Counted from the stretch's first letter, positions 45,349-55,131 are shown. The stretch: DNA of 64,000 bases from Clostridium sp. E02 (GCF_003833015.1 NZ_RJLQ01000013.1:62001-126000); one strand, 5' to 3'. Notes: a model not told the origin generated them from the letters alone. A program made the numbers and translations.

Positions 45349-47937
45349 CTATTCTAGATCTGCAATCAGTTTTTCCCTATCTTCTGAACAATCAATCACA
45401 ATTTTATTCCCCGGATGGATCTCATTTCCCAAAAGTATCCTGGCTGCCAGCGTCTCTACGTGTTTTTGTAAAAATCGCTTCAAGGGGCGGGCCCCGTAAA
45501 CAGGATCGTATCCTCTTTCTACCGCAAATTCCTTCGCCTGATCGGTTAGTTCAATTTTAATCTCACGATCTTCCATTCGTCTGTTCAAATCCTGAATCAA
45601 AAGATCAATGATACCGGCGATATGATTCTTCTCTAGTGGTTTAAACAGAATGATTTCATCTAGCCGATTTAGGAACTCCGGACGAAAATGAGCCCTTAAT
45701 TCGTTCATTACCATGGTACTTGCTTCCTCTTTTATCATACCCTTATCATCAATCCCCGTAAGCAGATACTGAGAACCGATGTTGGAGGTCATAATGATAA
45801 TCGTGTTCTTGAAATCCACCGTTTTTCCCATAGAATCGGTGATTCGTCCGTCGTCAAGCACTTGAAGCAGAACATGGAATACATCGCTGTGCGCCTTTTC
45901 TACCTCATCAAAAAGCACAACGGAATAAGGTTTTCTCCGAACTGCCTCCGTTAACTGTCCACCCTCTCCATATCCCACGTATCCAGGAGGTGCCCCGATT
46001 AACCGGGAAACGGAATGTTTCTCCATATATTCGCTCATATCAATTCTTACAATGTTATTCTCATCATCAAACAAATTCTCTGCAAGTGTTTTAGCGAGCT
46101 CTGTCTTTCCGACACCAGTTGGTCCTAAAAAAAGGAAAGAACCGATGGGTTTGGATGGATCCTTAATTCCAGCCTTGGAGCGAATAATGGCCTCGGTCAC
46201 TTTAGTCACCGCTTCTTCCTGACCAATGATTCTTTTATGGAGTTCTTCATCCAGATGAAGGGTTTTGTTCCGTTCACTTTCGGTTAGCCTAGCAACCGGG
46301 ATCCCCGTCCATTTGGATACAATCCTTGAGATTTCTTCTTCGGTTACGCTTTCCCGTACCAAACTTAAATCCTGATTCTTTACTCGTTCTTCTTCCTGCT
46401 CTAGTTCTTTTAAAAGCACTGGCAATTTTCCGTATTGCAATTCTGCAGCAAGATTTAGATCGTATTTTTGTTTGGCATCCTGAATGTCCCGATTGAGACT
46501 CTCGATCTCTTCTCTTAACGATGACAGCCGATCTACCGATTCCTTTTCATTGTCCCACTGAACTTTTTTTGAAGCAAATACATCGTGCAGTTCCGCCAGT
46601 TCTTTTTGCAATTCCAACAGCCGTTCCTTGCTTAAGTGATCCGTCTCTTTTTTCAGTGCCGCCTCTTCGATCTCCATCTGCATGATCTTTCTTGACAATT
46701 CATCTAGCTCCGCAGGCATGGAATCCAGCTCGGTTTTAATCATAGCGCAGGCTTCATCCACCAGATCAATCGCTTTATCTGGAAGGAAGCGGTCGCTGAT
46801 ATAGCGATCCGATAACATCGCCGCAGAAACCAATGCGGAATCCGTAATCTTGACTCCATGATAAACTTCATACCGTTCTTTGATTCCCCTTAATATGGAT
46901 ATGGTATCTTCCACCGTTGGTTCCTGAACCATAACCGGCTGAAATCTTCGCTCAAGTGCTTGATCTTTTTCAATGTACTGCCTGTATTCATCTAACGTGG
47001 TTGCCCCGATGCAGTGGAGTTCCCCCCTCGCAAGCATGGGTTTTAGCATATTTCCTGCATCCATGGATCCTTCTGTCTTTCCGGCACCTACAATGGTATG
47101 AAGTTCATCTATAAAAAGAATAATCTCCCCATCACTTTTTCTCACTTCATCAAGAACTGCTTTCAGTCGTTCTTCAAATTCTCCTCGGTACTTGGCACCG
47201 GCTAATAATGCTCCCATATCCAGTGCGAATAGTTTCTTGTCTTTTAATCCATCTGGAACGTCTCCCCGTACAATTCTTTGTGCCAGTCCTTCCACCACAG
47301 CAGTTTTCCCTACTCCAGGTTCTCCGATTAACACCGGGTTATTCTTTGTTTTTCTAGAAAGAATCCGGATCACATTACGGATCTCACTATCTCTTCCGAT
47401 GACGGGGTCAAGCTTCTGCTCTCTGGCACGTTCCACCATATCGTATCCATATTTATTCAAGGTATCGTAAGTTGCTTCTGGATTATCATTTACCACGCGC
47501 TGATTCCCACGGACCGTGGACAATGCCGTTAAAAAGTTCTCTTTATTGATAGCAAATTTTTTAAACAACTCCTTGACTTCCCTCGAGGGCTGCTTTAGCA
47601 TGGCAAGAAAAAGATGTTCAACGGATACATATTCATCTCCCATACGTTTTGCCTCGTCCTCGGCACTGATTAACACCTTATTTAAATCCTGACTGATATA
47701 TAGCTTCCCACCGCTTACTTTGGGGAGTCTCTCAATTGCCTGAGATACTTCATTGACAAACAATTCTTTTTGAATCTTCATTTTCGTAATTAACTTTAAA
47801 ATAAGGCTGTCCTCTAAGGTAATAAGACTATAAAGCATATGCTCCTGTTCGATCTGCTGATTTCCATACTCGTAAGCTAGTTTTTCACACTGATTCACGG
47901 CTTCCATGGATTTTTGTGTAAATTTATTAATGTTCAC
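45349..47937 (-). CDS. clpB: ATP-dependent disaggregase ClpB
   Basis: An 862-residue Hsp100 AAA+ chaperone that pulls proteins out of aggregates with DnaK. It has an N-terminal repeat domain (1-145), NBD1 with Walker A '[10 protein letters not shown]' (about 204), the ClpB-specific coiled-coil middle domain (about 400-520, rich in E/K/L) and NBD2 with Walker A '[10 protein letters not shown]' (about 604). There is no ClpP-binding tripeptide of ClpA/ClpX type, as expected. I start at GTG 47937, 7 bases after GGAGGG; an in-frame ATG 11 codons upstream lacks a good site. It has a strong promoter but no CIRCE element. Confidence 0.96.
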   Translation of the reverse strand: MNINKFTQKSMEAVNQCEKLAYEYGNQQIEQEHMLYSLITLEDSLILKLITKMKIQKELFVNEVSQAIERLPKVSGGKLYISQDLNKVLISAEDEAKRMGDEYVSVEHLFLAMLKQPSREVKELFKKFAINKENFLTALSTVRGNQRVVNDNPEATYDTLNKYGYDMVERAREQKLDPVIGRDSEIRNVIRILSRKTKNNPVLIGEPGVGKTAVVEGLAQRIVRGDVPDGLKDKKLFALDMGALLAGAKYRGEFEERLKAVLDEVRKSDGEIILFIDELHTIVGAGKTEGSMDAGNMLKPMLARGELHCIGATTLDEYRQYIEKDQALERRFQPVMVQEPTVEDTISILRGIKERYEVYHGVKITDSALVSAAMLSDRYISDRFLPDKAIDLVDEACAMIKTELDSMPAELDELSRKIMQMEIEEAALKKETDHLSKERLLELQKELAELHDVFASKKVQWDNEKESVDRLSSLREEIESLNRDIQDAKQKYDLNLAAELQYGKLPVLLKELEQEEERVKNQDLSLVRESVTEEEISRIVSKWTGIPVARLTESERNKTLHLDEELHKRIIGQEEAVTKVTEAIIRSKAGIKDPSKPIGSFLFLGPTGVGKTELAKTLAENLFDDENNIVRIDMSEYMEKHSVSRLIGAPPGYVGYGEGGQLTEAVRRKPYSVVLFDEVEKAHSDVFHVLLQVLDDGRITDSMGKTVDFKNTIIIMTSNIGSQYLLTGIDDKGMIKEEASTMVMNELRAHFRPEFLNRLDEIILFKPLEKNHIAGIIDLLIQDLNRRMEDREIKIELTDQAKEFAVERGYDPVYGARPLKRFLQKHVETLAARILLGNEIHPGNKIVIDCSEDREKLIADLE

Positions 47938-47999
47938 GGTTAATCCCTCCTTTAATCCAACTCTAGACATACATCTCTTCGTTGCATTGTTCTATATGT

Positions 48000-48028
48000 A
48001 ATATAACAGATGCTTCTTTGTCTGTCAA
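48000..48028 (-). promoter_or_regulatory. Strong sigma-A-type promoter of clpB
   Basis: Leftward -35 TTGACA (48023-48028), 17-base spacer, -10 TATATT (48000-48005), near consensus. A 6-bp-arm inverted repeat (TCCATT/AATGGA, 48039-48053) lies just upstream and could bind a regulator. Confidence 0.85.
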
Positions 48029-48083
48029 GATCAAATTATCCATTCATAATGGAATCTTATTTCTTACAGTTTTCTTTCGCACA

Positions 48084-48112
48084 TTGTATTTTTCACTCAG
48101 ATCCCTTATAAT
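48084..48112 (+). promoter_or_regulatory. Promoter of the cell-wall-binding protein gene
   Basis: -35 TTGTAT (48084-48089), 17-base spacer, -10 TATAAT (48107-48112). The arms GAACCA (48114-48119) and TGGTTC (48126-48131) at the start site could form a hairpin or operator. Confidence 0.8.
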
Positions 48113-48150
48113 CGAACCAACCAAATGGTTCACGAAAGGAGACACTCGTT

Positions 48151-48699
48151 TTGCATATTAAATTCAAACTTCTTCGTCTTAATTCACTCCGTTTTCGGGC
48201 TGGAATTTTATTCTTGTCCGTGCTTATGACGCCCCTTAGCACATTTGGGATAACAAGCTACGCACATACAATCGAAGAATCCATCTATCTCTCTGGTACT
48301 TGGACAAGGGATGCCGTTGGATGGCGTTTCTTTAATCAATATAATGCCTCCTATCCTGCAGGTCAATGGGCGGAATATGAAGGATATTCCTACTATTTTA
48401 TGCAGAATGGATATTTAGCAACTGGTTGGGATACCTACCAGGGGCACTGGTATTATTTTAATAAAGACACCGGAAAGACGGAAGGTGCGATGGAAAAGGG
48501 ATGGATCTTTGATCCGAATTATAATGGTTGGTTCTATACCAATGATTTGGGGATTATGATAACTGGATGGCACAAGATTGAAGGATTCTGGTATTATTTT
48601 AATCAAAGTTCAGATGGAGTATTGGGGCTTATGGCAACGAATACAGTCATCGACGGTTCCTATGTCGATCCCAACGGAATTATGAACGAAGAACGATAA
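48151..48699 (+). CDS. Secreted cell-wall-binding-repeat protein
   Basis: A 182-residue exported protein. The basic N-terminus, the hydrophobic run 'RAGILFLSVLMTPLST' and a likely cleavage near 'SYAHT' form a signal peptide. The rest consists of about four choline/glucan-binding-type repeats (CW_binding_1): 'GYSYYFMQNGYLATGW', 'GHWYYFNKDTGKTEG', 'GWFYTNDLGIMITGW' and 'GFWYYFNQ'. No enzymatic domain is attached, so it is probably a wall-decorating or adhesion module. I start at TTG 48151, 9 bases after AAAGGAG. LicD in the same window might make the choline-like ligand (speculative). Confidence 0.88.
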   Translation: MHIKFKLLRLNSLRFRAGILFLSVLMTPLSTFGITSYAHTIEESIYLSGTWTRDAVGWRFFNQYNASYPAGQWAEYEGYSYYFMQNGYLATGWDTYQGHWYYFNKDTGKTEGAMEKGWIFDPNYNGWFYTNDLGIMITGWHKIEGFWYYFNQSSDGVLGLMATNTVIDGSYVDPNGIMNEER

Positions 48700-48700
48700 A

Positions 48701-48736
48701 GGACAGTGCCGTTTTAAACGGACACTGCCCTTTTTT
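48701..48736. terminator. Bidirectional terminator between convergent genes
   Basis: GGACAGTGCCGTTT / AAACGGACACTGCCC arms with a single-base loop (48701-48730), then TTTTTT on the right. It lies between the wall-binding gene and the MATE gene. Confidence 0.88.
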
Positions 48737-50033
48737 CAATTCCATGAAAACGAAACGCAAATACTACACCTCTGAAAAACCAATCAATAAACATTCCGTA
48801 CCATACTCCCATAACACCTACATTAAGAATCTTTACAAAGAAATAAGCAAAGGCAATCCGGAACAGCCACATGGAAAAAACAGATACAAACATGGTAAAT
48901 TTAGCATCCATAGAGGCTCTTAGCGTGTACGGTATGGTAAATGACAGAGGCCAGATGATCATGGCATAGCTGTGAGCAACAATCATTTGAGTCGAAATCT
49001 CCGATGCTTCTTTGGAAAGGTGATAAATAGATACAAGTTGTCCAGAAAAAGCTATCATTGCCGTACAAAGCACAAGCAATACTCCGTAATTAAGAAATAC
49101 CAACTGCCTGGTGTAGCGTTTTGCTTGTTTCTTCTCTCCTGCCCCAATACACTGTCCCACGATGGTAATTAACCCCAAGCCAATGGCATTCCCAGGCAGA
49201 TACAGCAATGTAACTAGATTAGAGGCTACTGCATAGCTGGCTATCGCAGCTGTTCCTAAGGAAGAGACCAGACTTTGAAGTGCAATCTTACCAAATTGAA
49301 ACATTCCACTCTCCAGTCCATTGGGAATCCCAACCAACAAAATATTACGAATCATTTTAATATCTGGTTTCAACTCATCAAGCCGCTTAATCCTTACTGT
49401 ATTTTGTGGATTCTGTATCAAATAAAACATCATGAGTGCCGCAAGCATACGGCTTAATAACGTGGGATATGCAACTCCAGTGACTCCCATATGAAGACCA
49501 AATACGCAAATGGCATTTCCTACAATGTTCACCGTATTCATCACAAGGGAAACCATCATAGATACTTTGGAATTGCCCATGGAACGAAATAGTGCGGCAC
49601 AAGAATTATAAACGGCTAAGAATGGATAAGACAAGGCAGTAATCTGAAAGTAGATTACCGCATCCTTCATCACATCTGCATCTACTTTACCAAATATTGC
49701 ACCTAGTAAAAAACGATTTCCAATGAGTGCCACCATGGATACCAACAACGATAATACCGTGGTTACTCCAATCAGCTGTCCAGCAGCCTTACAGGCATTC
49801 TCTGACTGCTTTTTCCCTAGATACTGGGCAGAGATAACCGCACCTCCTGTAGCAAGGGCTGCTAAGATTTGAATGATTAAAATGCTGATAGAATCCACAA
49901 GGGAAACCCCCGAGACTGCTGCCTCTCCAACAGCTGCCACCATCATGACATCAACCATGCCAACCAGTACTGCTAATACCTGCTCAACGATTAAAGGAGC
50001 AAGTAGTTTTATCATATCTTTTCTCGTAAACAT
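48714..50033 (-). CDS. MATE family efflux transporter
   Basis: A 439-residue exporter with about twelve helices in two similar halves, driving out cationic compounds with Na+ or H+. The start 'MFTRKDMIKLLAPLIVEQVL' and 'GMVDVMMVAAVGEAAVSGVS' with 'ATGGAVISAQYLGKKQ' are typical of the NorM/DinF-like group. It follows the Gfo/Idh gene leftward by 19 bases, likely in the same message, after GAGGAAAG. The substrate is unknown. Confidence 0.94.
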   Translation of the reverse strand: MFTRKDMIKLLAPLIVEQVLAVLVGMVDVMMVAAVGEAAVSGVSLVDSISILIIQILAALATGGAVISAQYLGKKQSENACKAAGQLIGVTTVLSLLVSMVALIGNRFLLGAIFGKVDADVMKDAVIYFQITALSYPFLAVYNSCAALFRSMGNSKVSMMVSLVMNTVNIVGNAICVFGLHMGVTGVAYPTLLSRMLAALMMFYLIQNPQNTVRIKRLDELKPDIKMIRNILLVGIPNGLESGMFQFGKIALQSLVSSLGTAAIASYAVASNLVTLLYLPGNAIGLGLITIVGQCIGAGEKKQAKRYTRQLVFLNYGVLLVLCTAMIAFSGQLVSIYHLSKEASEISTQMIVAHSYAMIIWPLSFTIPYTLRASMDAKFTMFVSVFSMWLFRIAFAYFFVKILNVGVMGVWYGMFIDWFFRGVVFAFRFHGIEKRAVSV

Positions 50034-50052
50034 TTATCTTTCCTCATTCGTA

Positions 50053-51030
50053 TTATTCAAAGGGATAAGAAATCCCCCACGTCTTTCTCAACGAATCCAT
50101 TACTTTCATAATATCCAGTGTGGTTTTATGCGGCATCTGCGGACATTCATTCCAATTATTAAGAATTGCCTCATAACTTGCCTCAATCTGATACTCATAA
50201 CCAGAGATTTGTTCCGGTCTTATATAGCTGTCCACTAATTTTCTGTCTGTATTATATACTTTAATGGATTCAAAGTTATTAATGTTTTCAACAACCAAAA
50301 ATCCTTTTGTTCCGTAAACGATCCCCTTGCGGTCCGATAGTGCTTGAATCGAACTGTTTAAAACCGCCATTTTCCCTCCCGGATACGTAAGGGTCATACT
50401 ATTTTGTGCATCCACACCAGTCTCTGTTTTGATCACACTTGAGGTGATATCTAAAATCTCATCTCCGAAAACCAAGGAGGCAAAGTTTAACGTATAGACT
50501 CCCACATCAAGAAGTGCACCCCCGGCCAGTTCTGGTTTCGTCAACCTGGGTAAATGGGACACCAGATAGCAAAGGTTAGCAGTCAATGTCATCGGTTCCC
50601 CTATACTACCAGAATCAAGAACCTTTTTTAACGTTTCCACCATGGGCATATAACGGACCCACATCGCTTCTGTGATCAATCGGTTCTTCTTCTGTGCCAG
50701 CTGGATCATCTCTTCTGCCTGAATGGCATTGACAGCAAATGCCTTCTCACACAGCACGTGCTTTCCATGTTCCAGACAAAGCTTGGCATTATTGTAATGC
50801 TCCGAATGGGGCGTGGCGATGTAAATAAGTGAAATCTCCGGATCCTTGACCAATTCTTCGTAAGAACCGTAAGCATTCTTAACGGAATGACGATCGGCAA
50901 ATAACTTTGCCTTGGCTTTATCCCTAGAAGCCGCTCCATATAAACAAACCTGTGGCATATGAGACATCGTATCTGCTAATACCGATGCAATATTTCCAGT
51001 TCCCATAATTCCAACATTTAAAATCTCCAT
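50053..51030 (-). CDS. Gfo/Idh/MocA family oxidoreductase
   Basis: A 325-residue NAD(P)-dependent sugar or polyol oxidoreductase. The N-terminal Rossmann loop is 'LNVGIMGTGNIASVL' (G-x-G-x-x-A) and 'IYIATPHSEHYNNAKLCLEH' is the usual next segment. The catalytic lysine lies in 'VLCEKAFAVNAIQA', where EKA replaces the common EKP. The substrate domain has 'GALLDVGVYTLNFA' (D and H-like positions D-x-G-x-Y). I start at the ATG at 51030 after GGAGGAGG; a longer frame from 51093 has no site. It precedes the MATE gene in one message with its own promoter. Confidence 0.9.
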   Translation of the reverse strand: MEILNVGIMGTGNIASVLADTMSHMPQVCLYGAASRDKAKAKLFADRHSVKNAYGSYEELVKDPEISLIYIATPHSEHYNNAKLCLEHGKHVLCEKAFAVNAIQAEEMIQLAQKKNRLITEAMWVRYMPMVETLKKVLDSGSIGEPMTLTANLCYLVSHLPRLTKPELAGGALLDVGVYTLNFASLVFGDEILDITSSVIKTETGVDAQNSMTLTYPGGKMAVLNSSIQALSDRKGIVYGTKGFLVVENINNFESIKVYNTDRKLVDSYIRPEQISGYEYQIEASYEAILNNWNECPQMPHKTTLDIMKVMDSLRKTWGISYPFE

Positions 51031-51077
51031 GATTTGACCTCCTCCATAATAGCAACCTACATTTCGTCTGTTTCCCC

Positions 51078-51106
51078 AGTATAGCATAACCATACAACCG
51101 GTACAA
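51078..51106 (-). promoter_or_regulatory. Promoter of the Gfo/Idh-MATE unit
   Basis: Leftward -35 TTGTAC (51101-51106), 17-base spacer, -10 TATACT (51078-51083). It lies between the LysR gene and the oxidoreductase gene, so these are probably separate units. Confidence 0.8.
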
Positions 51107-51127
51107 TGTTTCTTTTGGGATATAAGG

Positions 51128-52036
51128 TTATGTGGTCATTTGAGCTTGCTTGGTACCTTCCATTTCCTCCACCAGTTCAAGAAAAGACCGCATTTCTCTG
51201 CTAATCCATTTGTCCTTATGGTACACAATCTGCCTAAAAGTCTGCAAGTGAAAATCCTTCATCTGAAGTTTTACCAGTCTCCCCTCTTCCATCTCTTTTC
51301 GTATGGCAAATTCAGGCAACAAAGAAATTCCAGCATTCTGTCTTAGAAGCTTGACGATAAACTCTGTGCTCCCAATCTCTAAATAGGGACGAACTTCTTT
51401 CCCTTGTTCCGCCAGGAACTGTTCTAACAATAGCCGGTAACTGGCATCTTTTTCCGTAAGGATCATAGGTTCTCTAATCACTTGATCCACTTCTAAATCA
51501 ATCTCTCCAGCCAACCTATGTTTTCTGGATGCGGCAAATATAATATCTTCGGGTTTTTCCATCACTTTAACCCATTTTACATCAAAGACCTGTTTGTCCA
51601 GAAAATAAACAAGGTCAATGGCATTGCTGTTCATCTGGGACAAAAGAGTTCCGGGAGAATCAATGATCAATTTCACATTTACGTTTGGATGGCGGCGATG
51701 GTATTCCAGAATCAGAGATGGAAACAAAGTGGAGCAAACAGACTCAATGGTTCCAATCAGCAGACTTCCAGAAAGTTCTTCTGGCTGACTTAACAGGCTC
51801 TTAGCAGAAGCTAGACTTTTCATAACATCTTTCGCATACGGGTAAAAGACCTCTCCTTCGTGTGTCAGAGTTGTCTGCTTTCCAAGCCGGTCAAATAAAT
51901 GAACCATCAACTCATTCTCTAACTGTTTGATCTGAATGGTTACTGCCGCCTGGGAATATCCTAGCTTTTTTGCTGCCTTGCTAAAACTATTGTGATTGGC
52001 TACTTCTAAAAATGTCCGAATCTCCCTTAGTTCCAT
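51128..52036 (-). CDS. LysR family transcriptional regulator
   Basis: A 302-residue DNA-binding regulator. The N-terminal winged helix 'MELREIRTFLEVANHNSFSK' then 'AAKKLGYSQAAVTIQIKQLE' is classical. Residues about 90-295 form the periplasmic-binding-like effector domain. It is divergent from the cysteine desulfidase gene, the common arrangement for a LysR regulator and its target, so it may respond to cysteine or a sulfur metabolite (inference). GGAGGAG precedes the start. Confidence 0.94.
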   Translation of the reverse strand: MELREIRTFLEVANHNSFSKAAKKLGYSQAAVTIQIKQLENELMVHLFDRLGKQTTLTHEGEVFYPYAKDVMKSLASAKSLLSQPEELSGSLLIGTIESVCSTLFPSLILEYHRRHPNVNVKLIIDSPGTLLSQMNSNAIDLVYFLDKQVFDVKWVKVMEKPEDIIFAASRKHRLAGEIDLEVDQVIREPMILTEKDASYRLLLEQFLAEQGKEVRPYLEIGSTEFIVKLLRQNAGISLLPEFAIRKEMEEGRLVKLQMKDFHLQTFRQIVYHKDKWISREMRSFLELVEEMEGTKQAQMTT

Positions 52037-52053
52037 CTTCTCCTCCTTCTACA

Positions 52054-52070
52054 GTTTAAAATTTTTAAAC
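52054..52070. promoter_or_regulatory. Palindrome in the lysR/desulfidase intergenic region
   Basis: GTTTAAA-ATT-TTTAAAC is a perfect 7-bp-arm palindrome just before the lysR start. The region up to 52163 is AT-rich. It could be the LysR autoregulatory site, but AT-rich palindromes can arise by chance. Confidence 0.4.
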
Positions 52071-52091
52071 ATATTTATAAAAACATTAAAT

Positions 52092-52120
52092 TTTACATAT
52101 GTGTACTTTTATGATACATT
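52092..52120 (+). promoter_or_regulatory. Promoter of the desulfidase gene
   Basis: -35 TTTACA (52092-52097), 17-base spacer, -10 TACATT (52115-52120), about 45 bases before the ATG. Confidence 0.6.
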
Positions 52121-52163
52121 AATTTCACGTAGAGTACAAGACTTGAAAGGCGGTTGATCCTAA

Positions 52164-53438
52164 ATGAATCAGTCAAATAAAAAATATAGTGCATATATTC
52201 AGATCTTAAAAGAAGAACTTTTGCCAGCAATGGGCTGCACCGAGCCAATCTCACTGGCCTATGCCGCTGCAACCGCCAGAAAGGTACTAGGTGAGATTCC
52301 GGATCGAGTGGAGATCAAAGTAAGCGGAAGCATCTTAAAAAATGTTAAATCGGTCATTGTCCCGAATACTGGACACTTAAAAGGTTTAAAAGCGGCTGCA
52401 GCGGCCGGGATTGTGGCAGGAGACCCAGATAAAAAACTGGAAGTCATTGCAAAGGTGTCTCAACACCAGATAAATGCCATAAAACAATACCTGGAACAAG
52501 CGGAGATGACCGTGGAGCATCTAGAAGAGGGCGCGGACTTTGATATTCTCATCACTCTCTTAAAGGGAATTAAAACAAGCAGAGTTCGGATTTCCAATCA
52601 CCACACTCATATAGTTCTTATTGAAAAGGACGGAAAGCCCCTCCTTAAACAGGAACTGACAGAGAAGTCAGACGGACTCACGGACCGGAATCTACTTAAC
52701 ATGGAAGACATCTGGGATTTTATTCATTCCGTCGACATCGGGGATATAAAGGAAATTCTTGACCGGCAGATTTACTATAACTGGGCCATCGCAGAAGAGG
52801 GATTAAGAAATAACTATGGGGCCAACATCGGTAAGGTACTCCTGATGGATGCCCATGAGGATGTATGCAAAAAGGCCAAAGCCATGGCGGCGGCTGGTTC
52901 GGATGCCCGTATGAACGGATGTGAACTTCCGGTTATTATCAATTCAGGCAGTGGAAATCAGGGCATTACGGTTTCTGTTCCTATACTGGTCTATGCAAAG
53001 GATCAAAATGCAGACGAAGAACGGATCTACCGGGCACTGGCACTTTCTAACTTAACTGCCATCCATCAAAAAACTCCCATAGGTAGATTATCCGCTTATT
53101 GTGGTGCAGTCAGTGCAGGGGCTGGCGCTGGCGCTGGGATTGCTTATCTTTGTGGTGGTACTTATGAGGATGTGATCCATACCATTGTCAATGCACTTGC
53201 CATTGTCTCAGGCATTGTATGTGACGGTGCCAAATCATCATGCGCTGCAAAGATTGCTTCTTCTGTGGAAGCTGGGATCTTTGGGTACCGCATGTTTCAG
53301 CAGGGTCAACAATTTCTCGATGGAGATGGAATTGTAAAAAAAGGGGTGGAAGCCACAATAAAGAATGTAGGTCGTCTCGGCAAACTAGGAATGCAGGAAA
53401 CCAACAAAGAAATTATAAAGATAATGACAGAAAACTAA
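52164..53438 (+). CDS. L-cysteine desulfidase (UPF0597/CyuA-like)
   Basis: A 424-residue iron-sulfur enzyme of the serine-dehydratase-alpha-like superfamily, splitting L-cysteine into pyruvate, sulfide and ammonia. The conserved cluster cysteine is Cys25 in 'LLPAMGCTEPISLAYA', the same position and motif known for the family. Others lie in 'DARMNGCELPVIINSGSGNQ' and 'GAKSSCAAKI'. It may also act on other amino acids, because UPF0597 proteins were long uncharacterised. It is divergent from a LysR gene and ends in a strong terminator. Confidence 0.9.
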   Translation: MNQSNKKYSAYIQILKEELLPAMGCTEPISLAYAAATARKVLGEIPDRVEIKVSGSILKNVKSVIVPNTGHLKGLKAAAAAGIVAGDPDKKLEVIAKVSQHQINAIKQYLEQAEMTVEHLEEGADFDILITLLKGIKTSRVRISNHHTHIVLIEKDGKPLLKQELTEKSDGLTDRNLLNMEDIWDFIHSVDIGDIKEILDRQIYYNWAIAEEGLRNNYGANIGKVLLMDAHEDVCKKAKAMAAAGSDARMNGCELPVIINSGSGNQGITVSVPILVYAKDQNADEERIYRALALSNLTAIHQKTPIGRLSAYCGAVSAGAGAGAGIAYLCGGTYEDVIHTIVNALAIVSGIVCDGAKSSCAAKIASSVEAGIFGYRMFQQGQQFLDGDGIVKKGVEATIKNVGRLGKLGMQETNKEIIKIMTEN

Positions 53439-53464
53439 AACTCTTTTCCGATTATAGAAAAGCA

Positions 53465-53513
53465 AAAAGTGCTGGGAACCAACTGATCCTAAGAGGTTCC
53501 CAGCACTTTTTTT
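53465..53513. terminator. Strong bidirectional terminator
   Basis: A 16-bp perfect stem AAAAGTGCTGGGAACC / GGTTCCCAGCACTTTT (53465-53480, 53495-53510) with a 14-base loop, T-runs on both sides. It sits between the convergent desulfidase gene and the sugar-acid dehydrogenase gene. Confidence 0.95.
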
Positions 53514-53520
53514 ATTGTAA

Positions 53521-55131
53521 TTAGTAAAGTTCTTTTTTCAGAGTTTGTCTTACGGCTCCAGCGCCCTTAATCTGTGCACAGAACAGTTCTTCAATCATTT
53601 CCCCGATTCCAGCTTTGTAAAGATCGATTCCAAATATATTTTCATTGGAAAGAATCTCTTTGAGCTGACCATGATACGTCTCTGGTTTTCCAACTAAGAT
53701 CCCTTTTAGCTTGTCTGTCAATTCAGGAATCATAGGATCCGCGGAGAGTTCAAACGCATTGCCCTCATCATCAACCGCAAGCAAATATCTGCACCAGCCA
53801 GCAATGGCAAGAGGAATAGCTTTCAGTTTCTTTGCATCGCCATATTTTTCCACGTAAGCCTTAATGGTCTCCCCGTAACGAATTCCTACTTTTTGAGAAG
53901 TATCAGTTGCAATTCTCTGAGGTGCATCTGGCATAAATGGGTTTGGAATTCGAACACGAATCACTTCATCTACAAATTCCATAGGAGAAAGGATTCCGGG
54001 ATCCGTAACAACTGGCATTCCTTCTACAGGTCCAATTTGATGAACCAATTCCTTAAGTTCTGGATCTTTCATCTCATCTGCAATCAGGGTGTACCCAAGT
54101 ACACAGCCATAAACCGCCAGCGCAGTATGCAGCGGATTGAGACAGGTTGTAACCTTCATTCTCTCTACTTTATTCACGGTATCCCGGTCTGTTAAATATA
54201 CACCAGCTTTTTCAAGTGCTGGTCTGCCATTGGGGAATCGATCCTCAATTACCAGATACTGTGGTCCCTCTGCATTCACAAACGGTGCAATATAAGTTCT
54301 TTTTGATGTAATGACAGGAGCCATATCTTCCACTCCTGCTTTTTTTAGTTCTTCATAAACAGAATCAGCCGGACGTGGTGTAATCTTATCAATCATGGAC
54401 CAAGGGAAGGAAATCTTTGATTCATCTTTTAAATATGCAACAAATAAAGGATCTACCATTCCTTTCTTCTGCCACTCTTCTGCAAACGTTACAATCGAAT
54501 TGTTGAGCTTTTCTCCATTATGTGAACAGTTGTCCATAGAAACCACTGCAAGTGGTGCTCCACCTGCTTTAAAACGTTCATTCAACAGGGCACATACAAC
54601 TGCCATAGCAGAAACTGCCTTTTCAGGACCATTGTCAATGTCTGCCTGAATAAATGGGAAGTAGTTTCCATCTGCGCTCTTTAATGCATATCCTTTTTCT
54701 GTAATGGTAAAAGATACAATCTGCAGATCCGAATTTACAAAGATTTCTTTTAATCTATTCCATGCTTCCTCTACAGAAGACTGTGCCTTAATCGCTTCTG
54801 TTAAGGAACCGATGACCTTTTTGTCAGTGGATCCATCTGCATTTAAGGTAACTGCAAGAACCAGGTTATCGTAAGGATCATAAATTTTATCAACTACATC
54901 AAAGTCAAAGGTTTCCACACAAGAAATTCCCTTCGTGCTTTCTCCCGATTCAATCAGTGCATCGGCAATCCCACCAATAAAGATACGGAAGATATTACCA
55001 GCTCCAAAATGAACCCATGCTGGATCTTTGCGGCTGTCTTCTGCAACTTTTGATATATCATAGGATGGGAGTTTGATTCCTGCCTCTTCCCATGCTTTTC
55101 TGTCTTTTAATCCTTCTATCGTTAGTTTCAT
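53521..55131 (-). CDS. Mannitol dehydrogenase family, fructuronate reductase-like (UxuB type)
   Basis: A 536-residue NAD-dependent long-chain polyol/hexonate dehydrogenase. 'AWVHFGAGNIFRIFIGGIAD' is the Rossmann start with the family's fusion to the C-terminal mannitol_dh domain. The catalytic K-x4-N-x2-H motif is in 'KVTTCLNPLHTALAVYG' (about residues 325-334). The family covers mannitol-2-dehydrogenase, fructuronate reductase (UxuB) and tagaturonate reductase (UxaB). At 536 residues it fits the UxuB/long group. The zinc dehydrogenase and GntR gene nearby suggest a hexonate pathway rather than mannitol. GGAG precedes the start. Confidence 0.87.
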   Translation of the reverse strand: MKLTIEGLKDRKAWEEAGIKLPSYDISKVAEDSRKDPAWVHFGAGNIFRIFIGGIADALIESGESTKGISCVETFDFDVVDKIYDPYDNLVLAVTLNADGSTDKKVIGSLTEAIKAQSSVEEAWNRLKEIFVNSDLQIVSFTITEKGYALKSADGNYFPFIQADIDNGPEKAVSAMAVVCALLNERFKAGGAPLAVVSMDNCSHNGEKLNNSIVTFAEEWQKKGMVDPLFVAYLKDESKISFPWSMIDKITPRPADSVYEELKKAGVEDMAPVITSKRTYIAPFVNAEGPQYLVIEDRFPNGRPALEKAGVYLTDRDTVNKVERMKVTTCLNPLHTALAVYGCVLGYTLIADEMKDPELKELVHQIGPVEGMPVVTDPGILSPMEFVDEVIRVRIPNPFMPDAPQRIATDTSQKVGIRYGETIKAYVEKYGDAKKLKAIPLAIAGWCRYLLAVDDEGNAFELSADPMIPELTDKLKGILVGKPETYHGQLKEILSNENIFGIDLYKAGIGEMIEELFCAQIKGAGAVRQTLKKELY

